A stretch of 64,000 bases of DNA from contig CAAEKO010000031.1 of NCBI GenBank assembly GCA_900756545.1, positions 1 through 64,000 on the forward strand, given 5' to 3'. Under the pieces are notes generated by a model. It had not been told where the DNA came from and did no database searches. It saw only the letters and a list, made by a program, of their open reading frames with translations. Origin of the DNA: Clostridia bacterium (GTDB lineage Bacteria; Bacillota; Clostridia; UBA1381). The number at the start of each line of letters is the position of its first letter. Within the stretch, counting starts at the first letter, position 1. This document shows positions 8,217 through 16,776 of this stretch, one piece after another. Made by a program: the position numbers and the translations under genes.

Positions 8217-10286
8217 ATGAACAACTATAAAATGGACGCGATCCGAAACGTAGCCGTCATGGGGCACGGCAAATCCGGAAAGACTTCTATGGTCGAAGCA
8301 ATGCTCTTCAATAGCGGCGCAATAGACCGAATCGGAACAGTAGCCGATGGAACAACCACCTCCGACTATGACCCGGAAGAAATTAAGCGCAAAGTATCTA
8401 TCTCCACAGCCGTTGCACCAGTAGAATGGAAGGAAATGAAATATAATATCCTGGATACCCCGGGATACTTTGATTTTGTAGGCGAAGTCAAGGAAGGGCT
8501 TCGGGCGGCAGACGCCGCACTGGTAGTTTTGAGCGGCCGCAGCGGCGTATCCGTCGGTACAGAGCAGGTATTCAAATACGCCCGGCAGAAGGGCGTGCCG
8601 ATTATGTTTTTCGTAAACAAAATCGATGATGACCGGGCAAATTATCAGCGAACACTGGAAGAAATGAAAGAAAAATTCGGTAAATCCATTACACCTTTCG
8701 TATACCCCATCCGGGAAGGCGAGGAATTCAAGGGCTTTGTAGATATTATTGATATGACCGCCCGCCGCTACGAGGGAAAAGACCGGGTGGATATCCCCGT
8801 CCCCGAAGGCATGGCGGACGTCGTGGCTCCTTTGCGGGATATGATCATGGAGGCAGTGGCGGAAACAGATGACGTCCTAATGAACAAATATTTCAACGGA
8901 GAGGAGTTTACCTTTGATGAAATCAAAAAGGCGATCCGCAAGGGCGTCAAAGAAGGCAGCATCTACCCGGTATACTGCGGCTCCGGTCTGACAAATATCG
9001 GTGTGCGCAGTTTGATGGATGGCATCGGCAAATATCTGCCCAATCCTAACGAGATTGCGGAGATTGCGCATGACGCCAAGACCGGCGACCCCATTGAGGT
9101 TGTTCAAGATGCTTCTGACACCACCTCCGCTATCGTCTTCAAAACGATTGCAGACCCTTATGTAGGAAAGATGTCCCTCTTTCGGGTATATTCAGGAGAA
9201 GTCAAGGCTGATTCCACACTGTATAACCCCAACAAAGATTCTACAGAGAAAATCGGAAAGGTATTCATGCTCAGAGGCAAAAAACAAATCGACGTACCAA
9301 AAATCGAAGCCGGCGATATCGGCGTAATCACTAAACTGGATAAAACAAAGACCGGCGACACCCTTTGCGCAGAAAATAAAAATATTATTCTGACTGGCAT
9401 TGATTTTCCGGCTCCGGTACTTTCCATGGCGGTTGAGCCGCTGGCGAAAGGCGACGAGGAAAAAATCGTCAGTGGACTGACCAAGCTGATGGACGAAGAC
9501 CCTACTTTTGAAGTCACAAATAATACGGAAACAAAACAAACCTTGATCAGCGGTCAGGGCGAGCAGCACATTGACGTAATCGTAAACAAGCTTAAGGTAA
9601 AGTATGGCGTGAATGTCAAGCTGGCGGACCCTATTGTTCCTTACCGCGAAACGATCACCGGCAAAGCCAAAGTGGAGGGCAAGCACAAAAAACAGTCCGG
9701 TGGTCATGGTCAATACGGTCACGTATGGATTGAATTCGAGCCAGGCCTGACGGAGAATATGATTTTTGAGGAAAAGGTATTTGGCGGCAGCGTCCCCAAA
9801 AACTATTTCCCCGCTGTGGAAAAGGGTCTCCGGGATTCCTGTGTCCACGGCGTTCTGGCTGGTTATCCCGTTGTAAATCTAAAAGCCACGCTTTTGGACG
9901 GCTCTTACCATCCTGTGGATTCTTCGGAAATGGCTTTCAAAACAGCCGCCTCCATTGCGTATAAAGAAGGGCTTAAAAAAGCAAATCCCGTTCTGCTGGA
10001 GCCGATCGGCTGCCTGAAAGTATATATCCCCGAAAATATTATGGGCGATATCATCGGAGATATCAATAAACGCCGGGGCCAAATCATGGGCATGGGCGAT
10101 AGCGGCCGTGAAGGCCTGAATATGGTAGAGGCTGAGGTACCCATGTCGGAAATGTTCAAATATGCTACAGACCTGCGCTCCATGAGCCAGGGCAGAGGTT
10201 CTTTTTCGTTTGAATTTATCCGCTATGATCCAGCTCCAAAAAACATAGCGGACGCCGTAATTGAAAAGGCAAAACGGGAAGAATAA
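8217..10286 (+). CDS. Elongation factor G-like translational GTPase (FusA2 type)
   Basis: 689 residues from ATG 8217 (AAAGGA upstream; the in-frame ATG at 8184 lacks a site). GTPase motifs are all present: GHGKSGKTS (G1), DTPGYFDF (G3), NKID (G4). The order is G domain, domain II (SAIVFKTIADPYVGKMSLFRVYSG), domain IV (HKKQSGGHGQYGHVWIEFEP) and a domain V ending MSQGRGSFSFEF. This is the EF-G2/FusA2 paralogue common in Clostridia. Housekeeping fusA normally lies in the str operon with rpsL/rpsG, which are absent here, so this is probably the accessory copy. Its exact ribosomal role is uncertain. It is monocistronic. Confidence 0.88.
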   Translation: MNNYKMDAIRNVAVMGHGKSGKTSMVEAMLFNSGAIDRIGTVADGTTTSDYDPEEIKRKVSISTAVAPVEWKEMKYNILDTPGYFDFVGEVKEGLRAADAALVVLSGRSGVSVGTEQVFKYARQKGVPIMFFVNKIDDDRANYQRTLEEMKEKFGKSITPFVYPIREGEEFKGFVDIIDMTARRYEGKDRVDIPVPEGMADVVAPLRDMIMEAVAETDDVLMNKYFNGEEFTFDEIKKAIRKGVKEGSIYPVYCGSGLTNIGVRSLMDGIGKYLPNPNEIAEIAHDAKTGDPIEVVQDASDTTSAIVFKTIADPYVGKMSLFRVYSGEVKADSTLYNPNKDSTEKIGKVFMLRGKKQIDVPKIEAGDIGVITKLDKTKTGDTLCAENKNIILTGIDFPAPVLSMAVEPLAKGDEEKIVSGLTKLMDEDPTFEVTNNTETKQTLISGQGEQHIDVIVNKLKVKYGVNVKLADPIVPYRETITGKAKVEGKHKKQSGGHGQYGHVWIEFEPGLTENMIFEEKVFGGSVPKNYFPAVEKGLRDSCVHGVLAGYPVVNLKATLLDGSYHPVDSSEMAFKTAASIAYKEGLKKANPVLLEPIGCLKVYIPENIMGDIIGDINKRRGQIMGMGDSGREGLNMVEAEVPMSEMFKYATDLRSMSQGRGSFSFEFIRYDPAPKNIADAVIEKAKREE

Positions 10287-10352
10287 AGCTCTGCAACAGG
10301 CTTTTAGCTAATATTGCTAAACTTTTAAAATTAAATTTGTGAAATTGTAGTC

Positions 10353-10381
10353 TTTCAATTTCTCTATGAATATGGTATTAT
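10353..10381 (+). promoter_or_regulatory. Extended -10 promoter of the sugar-ABC ATPase
   Basis: A weak -35 (TTTCAA, 10353-10358), a 17-base spacer, and TGG-TATTAT (-10 at 10376-10381). The TG-N extension compensates for the poor -35. The leader is about 50 bases. Confidence 0.5.
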
Positions 10382-10436
10382 ACTGCTATAAAGATAAAAC
10401 TGATTTTGGGAAAAGCAGAGAGGAGTTATTCTTAAA

Positions 10437-11549
10437 ATGGCAGATTTGCAATTAAAAGGTATTTACAAGAGATATGCAGGTGGAGTTACAGCAGTTAGTG
10501 ACTTTACTCTTGATATTGAAGACAAGGAATTTATTATTCTGGTCGGCCCTTCCGGCTGTGGTAAGTCTACGACTCTTCGTATGATTGCCGGATTGGAAGA
10601 AATCAGTGAAGGCGAGCTGTACATCGGCGGCAAGCTGGTTAATGACGTTGCTCCGAAGGACAGAGATATCGCGATGGTTTTCCAGAACTACGCACTGTAC
10701 CCGCATATGACTGTATTTGAAAACATGGCATTCGGTCTGAAATTGCGGAAAACACCAAAGGATGAAATTAAAAAACGTGTAACAGAGGCTGCTAAAATCC
10801 TGGATATTGAACATCTGCTGGACAGAAAGCCGAAGGCTCTGTCAGGTGGTCAAAGACAGCGTGTTGCGCTGGGCCGTGCTATTGTCCGCGATCCGAAAGT
10901 GTTCCTGATGGACGAACCGCTTTCCAACCTGGACGCAAAGCTCAGGGTTGCCATGAGAACAGAGATCAACAAGCTGCATAAGAGATTGCAGACAACATTT
11001 ATTTACGTTACCCACGACCAGACAGAAGCTATGACAATGGGTACAAGAATCGTTGTTATGAAGGATGGTATTATCCAGCAGGTAGATACACCGGCGAACC
11101 TGTACACTAAGCCGTGTAATGTATTTGTAGGCGGATTTATCGGCAGCCCGCAGATGAACTTTATAGACGCGAAACTCGTTAAACGCAGTGACGGCGTTTA
11201 TATTGAATTCGGCAGCGAAGCTGTTAAACTTCCGGAAGGAAAGGCTTCCAAGCCAGAATTACAGGAATATATCGGCAAAGAGGTTATTGTTGGTATTCGT
11301 CCTGAGGATATTCATGATGAAGAAGCTTTTGTCGCTTCCAGACCGGAAGACGTTGTCAGCGCGTATGTTGATGTAACAGAAATGATGGGGGCAGAAACAT
11401 ACCTCTATCTGACCATCGCAGGCAAAGCGTTTACTGCAAGAGTTAATCAGCGGTCCACAGCTAAAATCAGCGATACGATTAAAGTTGCGTTTGAAACAAA
11501 CAAAATACATATCTTTGATAAAGATACAGAGTTGGCAATTATTCACTAA
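10437..11549 (+). CDS. Sugar ABC transporter ATP-binding protein (MsmK/UgpC/MalK type)
   Basis: 370 residues. Walker A GPSGCGKST, signature LSGGQRQRVALGRA, Walker B VFLMDEPLSNLD and switch His (YVTHDQTEAMTMG) are intact. A C-terminal TOBE/OB region follows from about residue 235 (VGIRPEDI). The family energises carbohydrate importers from the cytoplasmic face. No permease or binding protein is encoded nearby. A strong independent promoter and terminator suggest a shared ATPase serving several sugar importers elsewhere, as described for MsmK in streptococci. That role is inferred. Codon use is biased to GTT/GTA/AAA, suggesting high expression. Confidence 0.92.
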   Translation: MADLQLKGIYKRYAGGVTAVSDFTLDIEDKEFIILVGPSGCGKSTTLRMIAGLEEISEGELYIGGKLVNDVAPKDRDIAMVFQNYALYPHMTVFENMAFGLKLRKTPKDEIKKRVTEAAKILDIEHLLDRKPKALSGGQRQRVALGRAIVRDPKVFLMDEPLSNLDAKLRVAMRTEINKLHKRLQTTFIYVTHDQTEAMTMGTRIVVMKDGIIQQVDTPANLYTKPCNVFVGGFIGSPQMNFIDAKLVKRSDGVYIEFGSEAVKLPEGKASKPELQEYIGKEVIVGIRPEDIHDEEAFVASRPEDVVSAYVDVTEMMGAETYLYLTIAGKAFTARVNQRSTAKISDTIKVAFETNKIHIFDKDTELAIIH

Positions 11550-11561
11550 TTCAAGACATAG

Positions 11562-11596
11562 AAAAACCTTAGGGTCAATGACCCTAAGGTTTTTAA
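11562..11596. terminator. Bidirectional intrinsic terminator
   Basis: AAAACCTTAGGGTCA facing TGACCCTAAGGTTTTT, a long perfect stem with A- and T-runs on either side. It ends both the ATPase gene and the cell-wall cluster. Confidence 0.92.
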
Positions 11597-11606
11597 TATT
11601 TATATA

Positions 11607-11945
11607 TTATTTTTTCCAATGCATACTGTTGCCCAATACAGATCCAGTCAAAGATACTACAAAATATGCCGGAACATATATCCAGCCTGAGCTGTTATTC
11701 ATTCCATCCATAAAAAACAGGATTGCCGGAATAAACAAGACTGCCAAGATGATAGAAAGCAATAAATGAAATTTATGCCGGTCCGCAAAGATAGCAGAGA
11801 CGATCAGACAAGTCATGGGCATAACTGCCAAGAGTAAAAGCATAAGCAGCCCCGTGTTCTCCATGCTGAATCCCGCCATTATAATGAACGGAACATAATA
11901 AATCAGTGTGCATACAAGCATATATGGCCACATTTTCTGAAACAT
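11607..11945 (-). CDS. Small integral membrane protein, last gene of the cell-wall cluster
   Basis: 112 residues with four predicted membrane segments (about 8-27, 32-52, 60-78 and 87-107) and hardly any soluble part. I do not recognise a family. It begins 15 bases after murG ends and is followed directly by the bidirectional terminator, so it is almost surely transcribed with the dcw genes. That position does not prove a role in wall synthesis. Confidence 0.6.
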   Translation of the reverse strand: MFQKMWPYMLVCTLIYYVPFIIMAGFSMENTGLLMLLLLAVMPMTCLIVSAIFADRHKFHLLLSIILAVLFIPAILFFMDGMNNSSGWIYVPAYFVVSLTGSVLGNSMHWKK

Positions 11946-11960
11946 CCCGCTCAGCCTCCT

Positions 11961-13061
11961 TTATTTTATCATTTTCAACACTAGCTGATAAATAGAATCC
12001 AATGCGTCAGTCTTTGCCAATTTCTTAACATTGCTGCCCATTTTTGCAAGCTTGGTGGGATCAGAAATCATTTCCATAATCTTTGTATATAGGTTTTTCG
12101 GAGATAAGGTATCTTCCGTAATTACTATAGCAGCCCCATTAGCCTCAAACTCCCGGGCATTTTGTTCCTGGTGGTTACGTACCACATTAGGCGATGGAAT
12201 CAAAATGGATGGTTTGCCCAATGCCGCGATCTCACTGACGGTAATCGCCCCTGAACGTGCCACAACCAGGTCTGCCGCCGACATGACAACATCCATATTA
12301 TCAATATACGGCACCACTTGGATTTCCGAATTCAATTCGATTTTCTGTTCCCGAAGCTTTTGGGCAATCTCCTGATAATTCCGGTCACCCGTTCCAAACA
12401 AGACTTGCACTTTTTTTTCAGCATTCATTTTTTGCAGTACGCCAATCATGGTTTCATTGATCTTAGCCGCCCCTAAACTGCCGCCAAAAACCAACACAAA
12501 AGGCTTTTGCGATAGCCCCAGTTTTCTGCGCGCCTCCGCATGATCGGTTTTCAGAATTTCTGCACGAATGGGATTGCCTGTCAGTACACACTTATCCGGC
12601 GTCTTCATATGGTTGATCGTTTCCGCAAAGCTTACTGCCACGTAATTCACATATTTTTCCGATCCACGGACTGTCAGGCCCGGATAAACATTCTGCTCAT
12701 GAATAATTGCCGGGACGTGCAGCTTCGCCGCTGCCATGGCTACTGGCCCGCTGACATATCCGCCGGTACACACCACGGCATCCGGCTTAAATTCCCGAAG
12801 GATTTTCCGGCAGTCCTGTCTGGATTTAGCCAGTTTATATAGAACCTCCGCATTCTTCCAAATCCGCCTGCGGTCAAATCCACAGATATCGATATACCGA
12901 ATCGGATATCCCGCTTTAGGTACAAGCTTAGTTTCCAGCCCATGCTGCGTACCGATAAAAAGCCCCTCAAAATCTTTGTCTTTTTTCCGGATATAATCCG
13001 CAATAGATATCGCCGGATTGATGTGTCCGCCAGTACCGCCGCCGGCAAATAAAATCCGCAT
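11961..13061 (-). CDS. murG: UDP-GlcNAc:lipid I N-acetylglucosaminyltransferase
   Basis: Makes lipid II from undecaprenyl-PP-MurNAc-pentapeptide at the inner face of the membrane. 366 residues; a GT-B fold starting MRILFAGGGTGGHINPAISI with the family's G-loop, a second glycine loop FVLVFGGSLGAAKINE, and the UDP-GlcNAc site ARSGAITVSEIAALGKPSI. The start ATG has AAAGGA upstream. It lies 19 bases downstream of ftsW. In many Firmicutes murG is followed by murB/divIB; here only a small membrane protein follows. Confidence 0.95.
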   Translation of the reverse strand: MRILFAGGGTGGHINPAISIADYIRKKDKDFEGLFIGTQHGLETKLVPKAGYPIRYIDICGFDRRRIWKNAEVLYKLAKSRQDCRKILREFKPDAVVCTGGYVSGPVAMAAAKLHVPAIIHEQNVYPGLTVRGSEKYVNYVAVSFAETINHMKTPDKCVLTGNPIRAEILKTDHAEARRKLGLSQKPFVLVFGGSLGAAKINETMIGVLQKMNAEKKVQVLFGTGDRNYQEIAQKLREQKIELNSEIQVVPYIDNMDVVMSAADLVVARSGAITVSEIAALGKPSILIPSPNVVRNHQEQNAREFEANGAAIVITEDTLSPKNLYTKIMEMISDPTKLAKMGSNVKKLAKTDALDSIYQLVLKMIK

Positions 13062-13080
13062 TTGTTTTCCATTCCTTTCC

Positions 13081-14244
13081 CTAATGTTCTATCCCCTTTT
13101 TCGAATATCTGGATACACTCAGTACAATCCCCATTTCTGCCAGCAGAACCATGATCGCCGTACCCCCATAACTGAAGAATGGCAATGAAATTCCTGTATT
13201 CGGGATACTTGAGGTTACAACCGCAATATTCAAAATTGTTTGAATTGCAATTTGTGCCATGATCCCTATTACAACCAGACTGCCAAAGGTGTCCTGTGCA
13301 TCCATGGCGATCTTAATACCGCGCATAATCAGCGCAATAAATAAACCGATAATCAACGCTGCACCAATTAGCCCCAACTCCTCACATACGATTGCAAAGA
13401 TAAAGTCGTTATACGGCTCAGGCAAATATGTATATTTCTGTACGCTCTGGGCCAGTCCTCGGCCGAAAATACCGCCGGAACCAATGGCATACAGCCCCTG
13501 CACCACCTGATAGCCAGCATCCTGAGTATCCGCAAATGGATTTAAAAAGCTGGTGACACGCTCCCAGCGTACCGGATCCATTCTGACCAGTAAAAACCCA
13601 GCGGGTAACACTGCTGCCGCAGCCCCGAAGAAAAACTTGATATTGGCTCCCCCAACAACCATAACAACGATAGCAATGCCGCAAATAATAATAGTTGCGC
13701 TCAAATGCGTCTCCATTAATAACAAGACTGCTGTTATGCCGATCCATCCGAAAAATGGAATCATCCCTTTTAACTTTTGTACATTGTACTTTTTGTCTTC
13801 AATTAATGCAGCAAAAAACATTACAATGGCTAGCTTCATAAATTCCGATGGCTGCAGCTCCATGAAATATAAGTTCAGCCATCGCCGGGAACCATTATGG
13901 GATACACCGATTTTTGGAATAAATACCATCGCTAACAAGACAAGGCAAATGAGCATAAATAATTTTGTATAGGGCTTATACGTCCGGTAGTCTATGCGCG
14001 AAATCACAATCATAGCCACGAAGCCTACCGCGACAAATTGGAACTGTTTCAAAAAGAAATGATATGATTTTCCAAATTTTGCGTTACCGGCTGGTGTTGA
14101 TGCGCTCAGCAGCATAATCATGCCCACGCACACCATAATAATGACAAGAGTCAGGAACGTAAAATCCATATCCGAGCGTTTCCGCTTAAGCCTGACAACC
14201 TTGGACGGGGCCGCCGGCGGGGTTTTTCTTGTTTTCTTAACCAT
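13081..14244 (-). CDS. ftsW: SEDS-family lipid II polymerase (FtsW/SpoVE)
   Basis: 387 residues with about ten membrane helices after a basic N-terminal tail (KKTRKTPPAAPSKVVRLKRK). SEDS signatures are visible: GSRRWLNLYFMELQPSEFMK, the extracellular loop around GYQVVQGLYAIGSGGIFGRG, and the C-terminal PNTGISLPFFSYGG. Family members polymerise lipid II into glycan strands together with a class B PBP; the matching PBP is encoded upstream. The paralogue SpoVE cannot be separated from FtsW by sequence alone. The start ATG follows TAGGTGGT. It directly follows mraY (37 bases), where murD usually lies. Confidence 0.93.
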   Translation of the reverse strand: MVKKTRKTPPAAPSKVVRLKRKRSDMDFTFLTLVIIMVCVGMIMLLSASTPAGNAKFGKSYHFFLKQFQFVAVGFVAMIVISRIDYRTYKPYTKLFMLICLVLLAMVFIPKIGVSHNGSRRWLNLYFMELQPSEFMKLAIVMFFAALIEDKKYNVQKLKGMIPFFGWIGITAVLLLMETHLSATIIICGIAIVVMVVGGANIKFFFGAAAAVLPAGFLLVRMDPVRWERVTSFLNPFADTQDAGYQVVQGLYAIGSGGIFGRGLAQSVQKYTYLPEPYNDFIFAIVCEELGLIGAALIIGLFIALIMRGIKIAMDAQDTFGSLVVIGIMAQIAIQTILNIAVVTSSIPNTGISLPFFSYGGTAIMVLLAEMGIVLSVSRYSKKGIEH

Positions 14245-14281
14245 ATTTTTACCACCTAACTAATCTTCAGAAAATGCATCT

Positions 14282-15349
14282 CTAAACATTCTGCATCGTT
14301 CCTATGTCAGCCAAAACCCCGCCGACATACGGCACTAATGCCAAAACCCCGATTATACAAAGTACTACTGTAATCAATGTAAACACTAGTACGATTTTTT
14401 TCTCTTTCCAGCCACACATTTCAAAATGGTGATGAATCGGACTCATTTTAAATATCCGTTTTCCAGTCATCTTAAATGAAGCTACCTGTAAAATAACGGA
14501 TAACGCTTCAAACAAATAAACAAATCCGGCAATTACCAGGATCAGCGGCATCCCCAGGCCTACAGCCATTACGGAAATTGCTCCGCCTAAAAACAGAGAA
14601 CCTGTATCGCCCATGAACACCTTCGCCGGATATTTATTGAACAGCAAAAATCCTAAGCAGCCGCCTAAAACAGCCAGTCCGAACAGGAATGTGCTTTCAT
14701 TCATGACCCATACGCCCGCCAGAGCAAAGAATAACGCAACGACAATCGTAATGCTTGCCGCCAGCCCATCCAGTCCGTCAGTAAGATTCACCGCATTTAC
14801 AGTACCTGTCACGACGATTAAAACAAATGGAATATATAACCACCACGGCATGGATACCACCGCTGCACGAAATGGAATAACAATATTTGTTTCCAGACTG
14901 CCCGTCATATTCAGGACAACTACATAAACAACTGCCAGTGCCGCCTGCATCAGAAATTTTTGTGATGCGGTCAGACCCAGATTGCGTTTTTTTACCACCT
15001 TAATATAGTCATCAATAAAACCAATTGCCCCAAATCCAAGTGAAACCAGCAACATCATGAAAAGATGTACCTCATAGCGTATGGCCAACGCCACGATGAT
15101 CGCTACTATCACGCCTGCAATAAACATAAGGCCGCCCATCGTAGGTGTACCTGATTTTTTTTGATGCCATTTTGGCCCATCCTCCAGAATCTGTTGGCCA
15201 AATTTCAGTTTATGCAGCCATGGAATCAACACCGGCCCCAGTACAGCCGTTACTAAAAAAGCAATAACCAGGGGCATAAGCTTAATCCAGTTTTCCTGAA
15301 TTACACCACCCAGTGCAGAAGCCATTTTTCCAAGTATTTCAGCATACAT
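14282..15349 (-). CDS. mraY: Phospho-MurNAc-pentapeptide transferase
   Basis: Makes lipid I from UDP-MurNAc-pentapeptide and undecaprenyl phosphate. 355 residues, about ten membrane helices. Family signatures: KKSGTPTMGGLMF, the Asp-rich FIDDYIKVVKKRNLGL, NLTDGLDGLA, VFMGDTGSLFLGG and the HHHFE block (SPIHHHFEMCGW). The first 11 codons overlap the end of murF; AAGGAGG lies 13 bases before this ATG. The N-terminus is about 25 residues longer than in many relatives, so the ATG at codon 9 is an alternative start. Confidence 0.95.
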   Translation of the reverse strand: MYAEILGKMASALGGVIQENWIKLMPLVIAFLVTAVLGPVLIPWLHKLKFGQQILEDGPKWHQKKSGTPTMGGLMFIAGVIVAIIVALAIRYEVHLFMMLLVSLGFGAIGFIDDYIKVVKKRNLGLTASQKFLMQAALAVVYVVVLNMTGSLETNIVIPFRAAVVSMPWWLYIPFVLIVVTGTVNAVNLTDGLDGLAASITIVVALFFALAGVWVMNESTFLFGLAVLGGCLGFLLFNKYPAKVFMGDTGSLFLGGAISVMAVGLGMPLILVIAGFVYLFEALSVILQVASFKMTGKRIFKMSPIHHHFEMCGWKEKKIVLVFTLITVVLCIIGVLALVPYVGGVLADIGTMQNV

Positions 15350-16727
15350 CCATCCGTGCCTCCTTATTCTTTATCCTGTCACAAATTTTCTCAAAGTGCA
15401 TACCGCGGGAGGCTTTGACCAATACCATATCGCCATCCTGCAAATACGAATTGATCTGCTCGGCAAGCTCCTCAGTAGTTTTGAAACTGATTACATTCTC
15501 AAGTCCTGCATCTCTGGCGCCGATGGCGATATGCTCTGCACTCTCTCCTGCGGTAAACAGGATATCCGCCCCGCATTTCCACACCTCGCCTCCCAGCTCA
15601 TAATGCGCTGTTTTCGCGAAACGTCCCATCTCAAGCATATCCCCTAAAACTGCGATTTTCCGGGTTGCCTTCGTAGAGGCCAGAACCTTTAGGGACGCCT
15701 TAATGGAGTCCGGCGAGGCATTATAGCAATCATTGATTATCGTAATATCCCCGGCCTTTTCAATCGCCATCCGCATACCAGTCAGGCTAAATTCCGCGAT
15801 GCCCCGAATAATTTTTTCCATTGGGATATGAAAGTGCCGGCCTACACAAATCGCAGCCAATGCATTATAAATATTATGTATACCTGCTGTAGGGATATAC
15901 ACCGCATGCCCCATACCATCCAGCTTTACTGTAAAGCGGGAACCGTCTATACCCAAGTTCTGGATGTTTTCAGCCCTGATATCACAATCCTTTTCATTAA
16001 TTCCAAATGTAACTACTTGAAATTTATTGGTTTCTTTTGCTTGCCGCAAAAATGGGTCATCACCGTTGACAATCAGCAGGTTTTCCGATCCAAAAAAATC
16101 GCAAATCTCCATTTTAGCCTGAAATATTCCCTCCTGGGAGCCAAGATTTTCAATGTGGGACATACCAATATTGGTAATTACCGCCACATCTGGTCTTGCA
16201 ACCTCTACCAAATCATGAATCTCACCCGGCGCCGACATTCCCATTTCCAAAACGGCCGTTTCATGCTCTGCCTCCAGGCCAAAAACAGTCAGCGGCAGCC
16301 CGATTTCATTATTAAAATTTCCCTGTGTTTTTAAGGTGCAAAAAGAGGTTGCCAAAACTGAAGCCAGCATATCCTTGGTTGTGGTTTTGCCGACACTGCC
16401 AGTAACGCCGACTGTGGGGACATTATGCAATTCCTTATACCGGCGCGCTATATCCGCAAGCGCCTTTTTGGTATCCTTTACCTGGATTATGGTCTTATCC
16501 TGCATTGGCGCTATATCCCTTGCTGTCAGGCAAAACGATGCGCCATCCGCAAAAGCCTGCCCAATATAATTATGCCCGTCAAAGTTTTCACCCGCAATAG
16601 GGATAAACAACGCCCCATTCTCCACCTTACGCGAGTCTGTAGTAATCGAAGTGATCTGCGCGTCTTTTCCGCAGATCAGCCGGCCGTTTGCTGCATCCAG
16701 CACATCGGCAACGGTAATCTTTTGCAT
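15339..16727 (-). CDS. murF: UDP-MurNAc-tripeptide:D-Ala-D-Ala ligase
   Basis: Adds D-Ala-D-Ala to the UDP-MurNAc-tripeptide, using ATP. 462 residues from ATG 16727, chosen because MQKITVADVLDAANGRLI is the normal MurF N-terminus and a GAAAGG site lies upstream; the longest frame starts at 16787. P-loop VGVTGSVGKTTTKDMLA at about residue 110, the central domain motif NDCYNASPDSIKASL, and a C-terminal Rossmann-like domain (VLGDMLEMG) are all present. Its start is 50 bases after murE and its end overlaps mraY. Confidence 0.94.
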   Translation of the reverse strand: MQKITVADVLDAANGRLICGKDAQITSITTDSRKVENGALFIPIAGENFDGHNYIGQAFADGASFCLTARDIAPMQDKTIIQVKDTKKALADIARRYKELHNVPTVGVTGSVGKTTTKDMLASVLATSFCTLKTQGNFNNEIGLPLTVFGLEAEHETAVLEMGMSAPGEIHDLVEVARPDVAVITNIGMSHIENLGSQEGIFQAKMEICDFFGSENLLIVNGDDPFLRQAKETNKFQVVTFGINEKDCDIRAENIQNLGIDGSRFTVKLDGMGHAVYIPTAGIHNIYNALAAICVGRHFHIPMEKIIRGIAEFSLTGMRMAIEKAGDITIINDCYNASPDSIKASLKVLASTKATRKIAVLGDMLEMGRFAKTAHYELGGEVWKCGADILFTAGESAEHIAIGARDAGLENVISFKTTEELAEQINSYLQDGDMVLVKASRGMHFEKICDRIKNKEARMDVC

Positions 16728-16776
16728 ACCCTTTAACATCCTTTCAAACATAGTATAGAGGACATTTGCACACCCT

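Noticed and set aside
9192..9848. Minus-strand 218-codon frame inside the EF-G-like gene
   Set aside because: Antisense shadow; the plus frame has all GTPase motifs.
10287..10436. Riboswitch ahead of the sugar-ABC ATPase
   Set aside because: The leader after the promoter is only about 50 bases and forms no stable stem.
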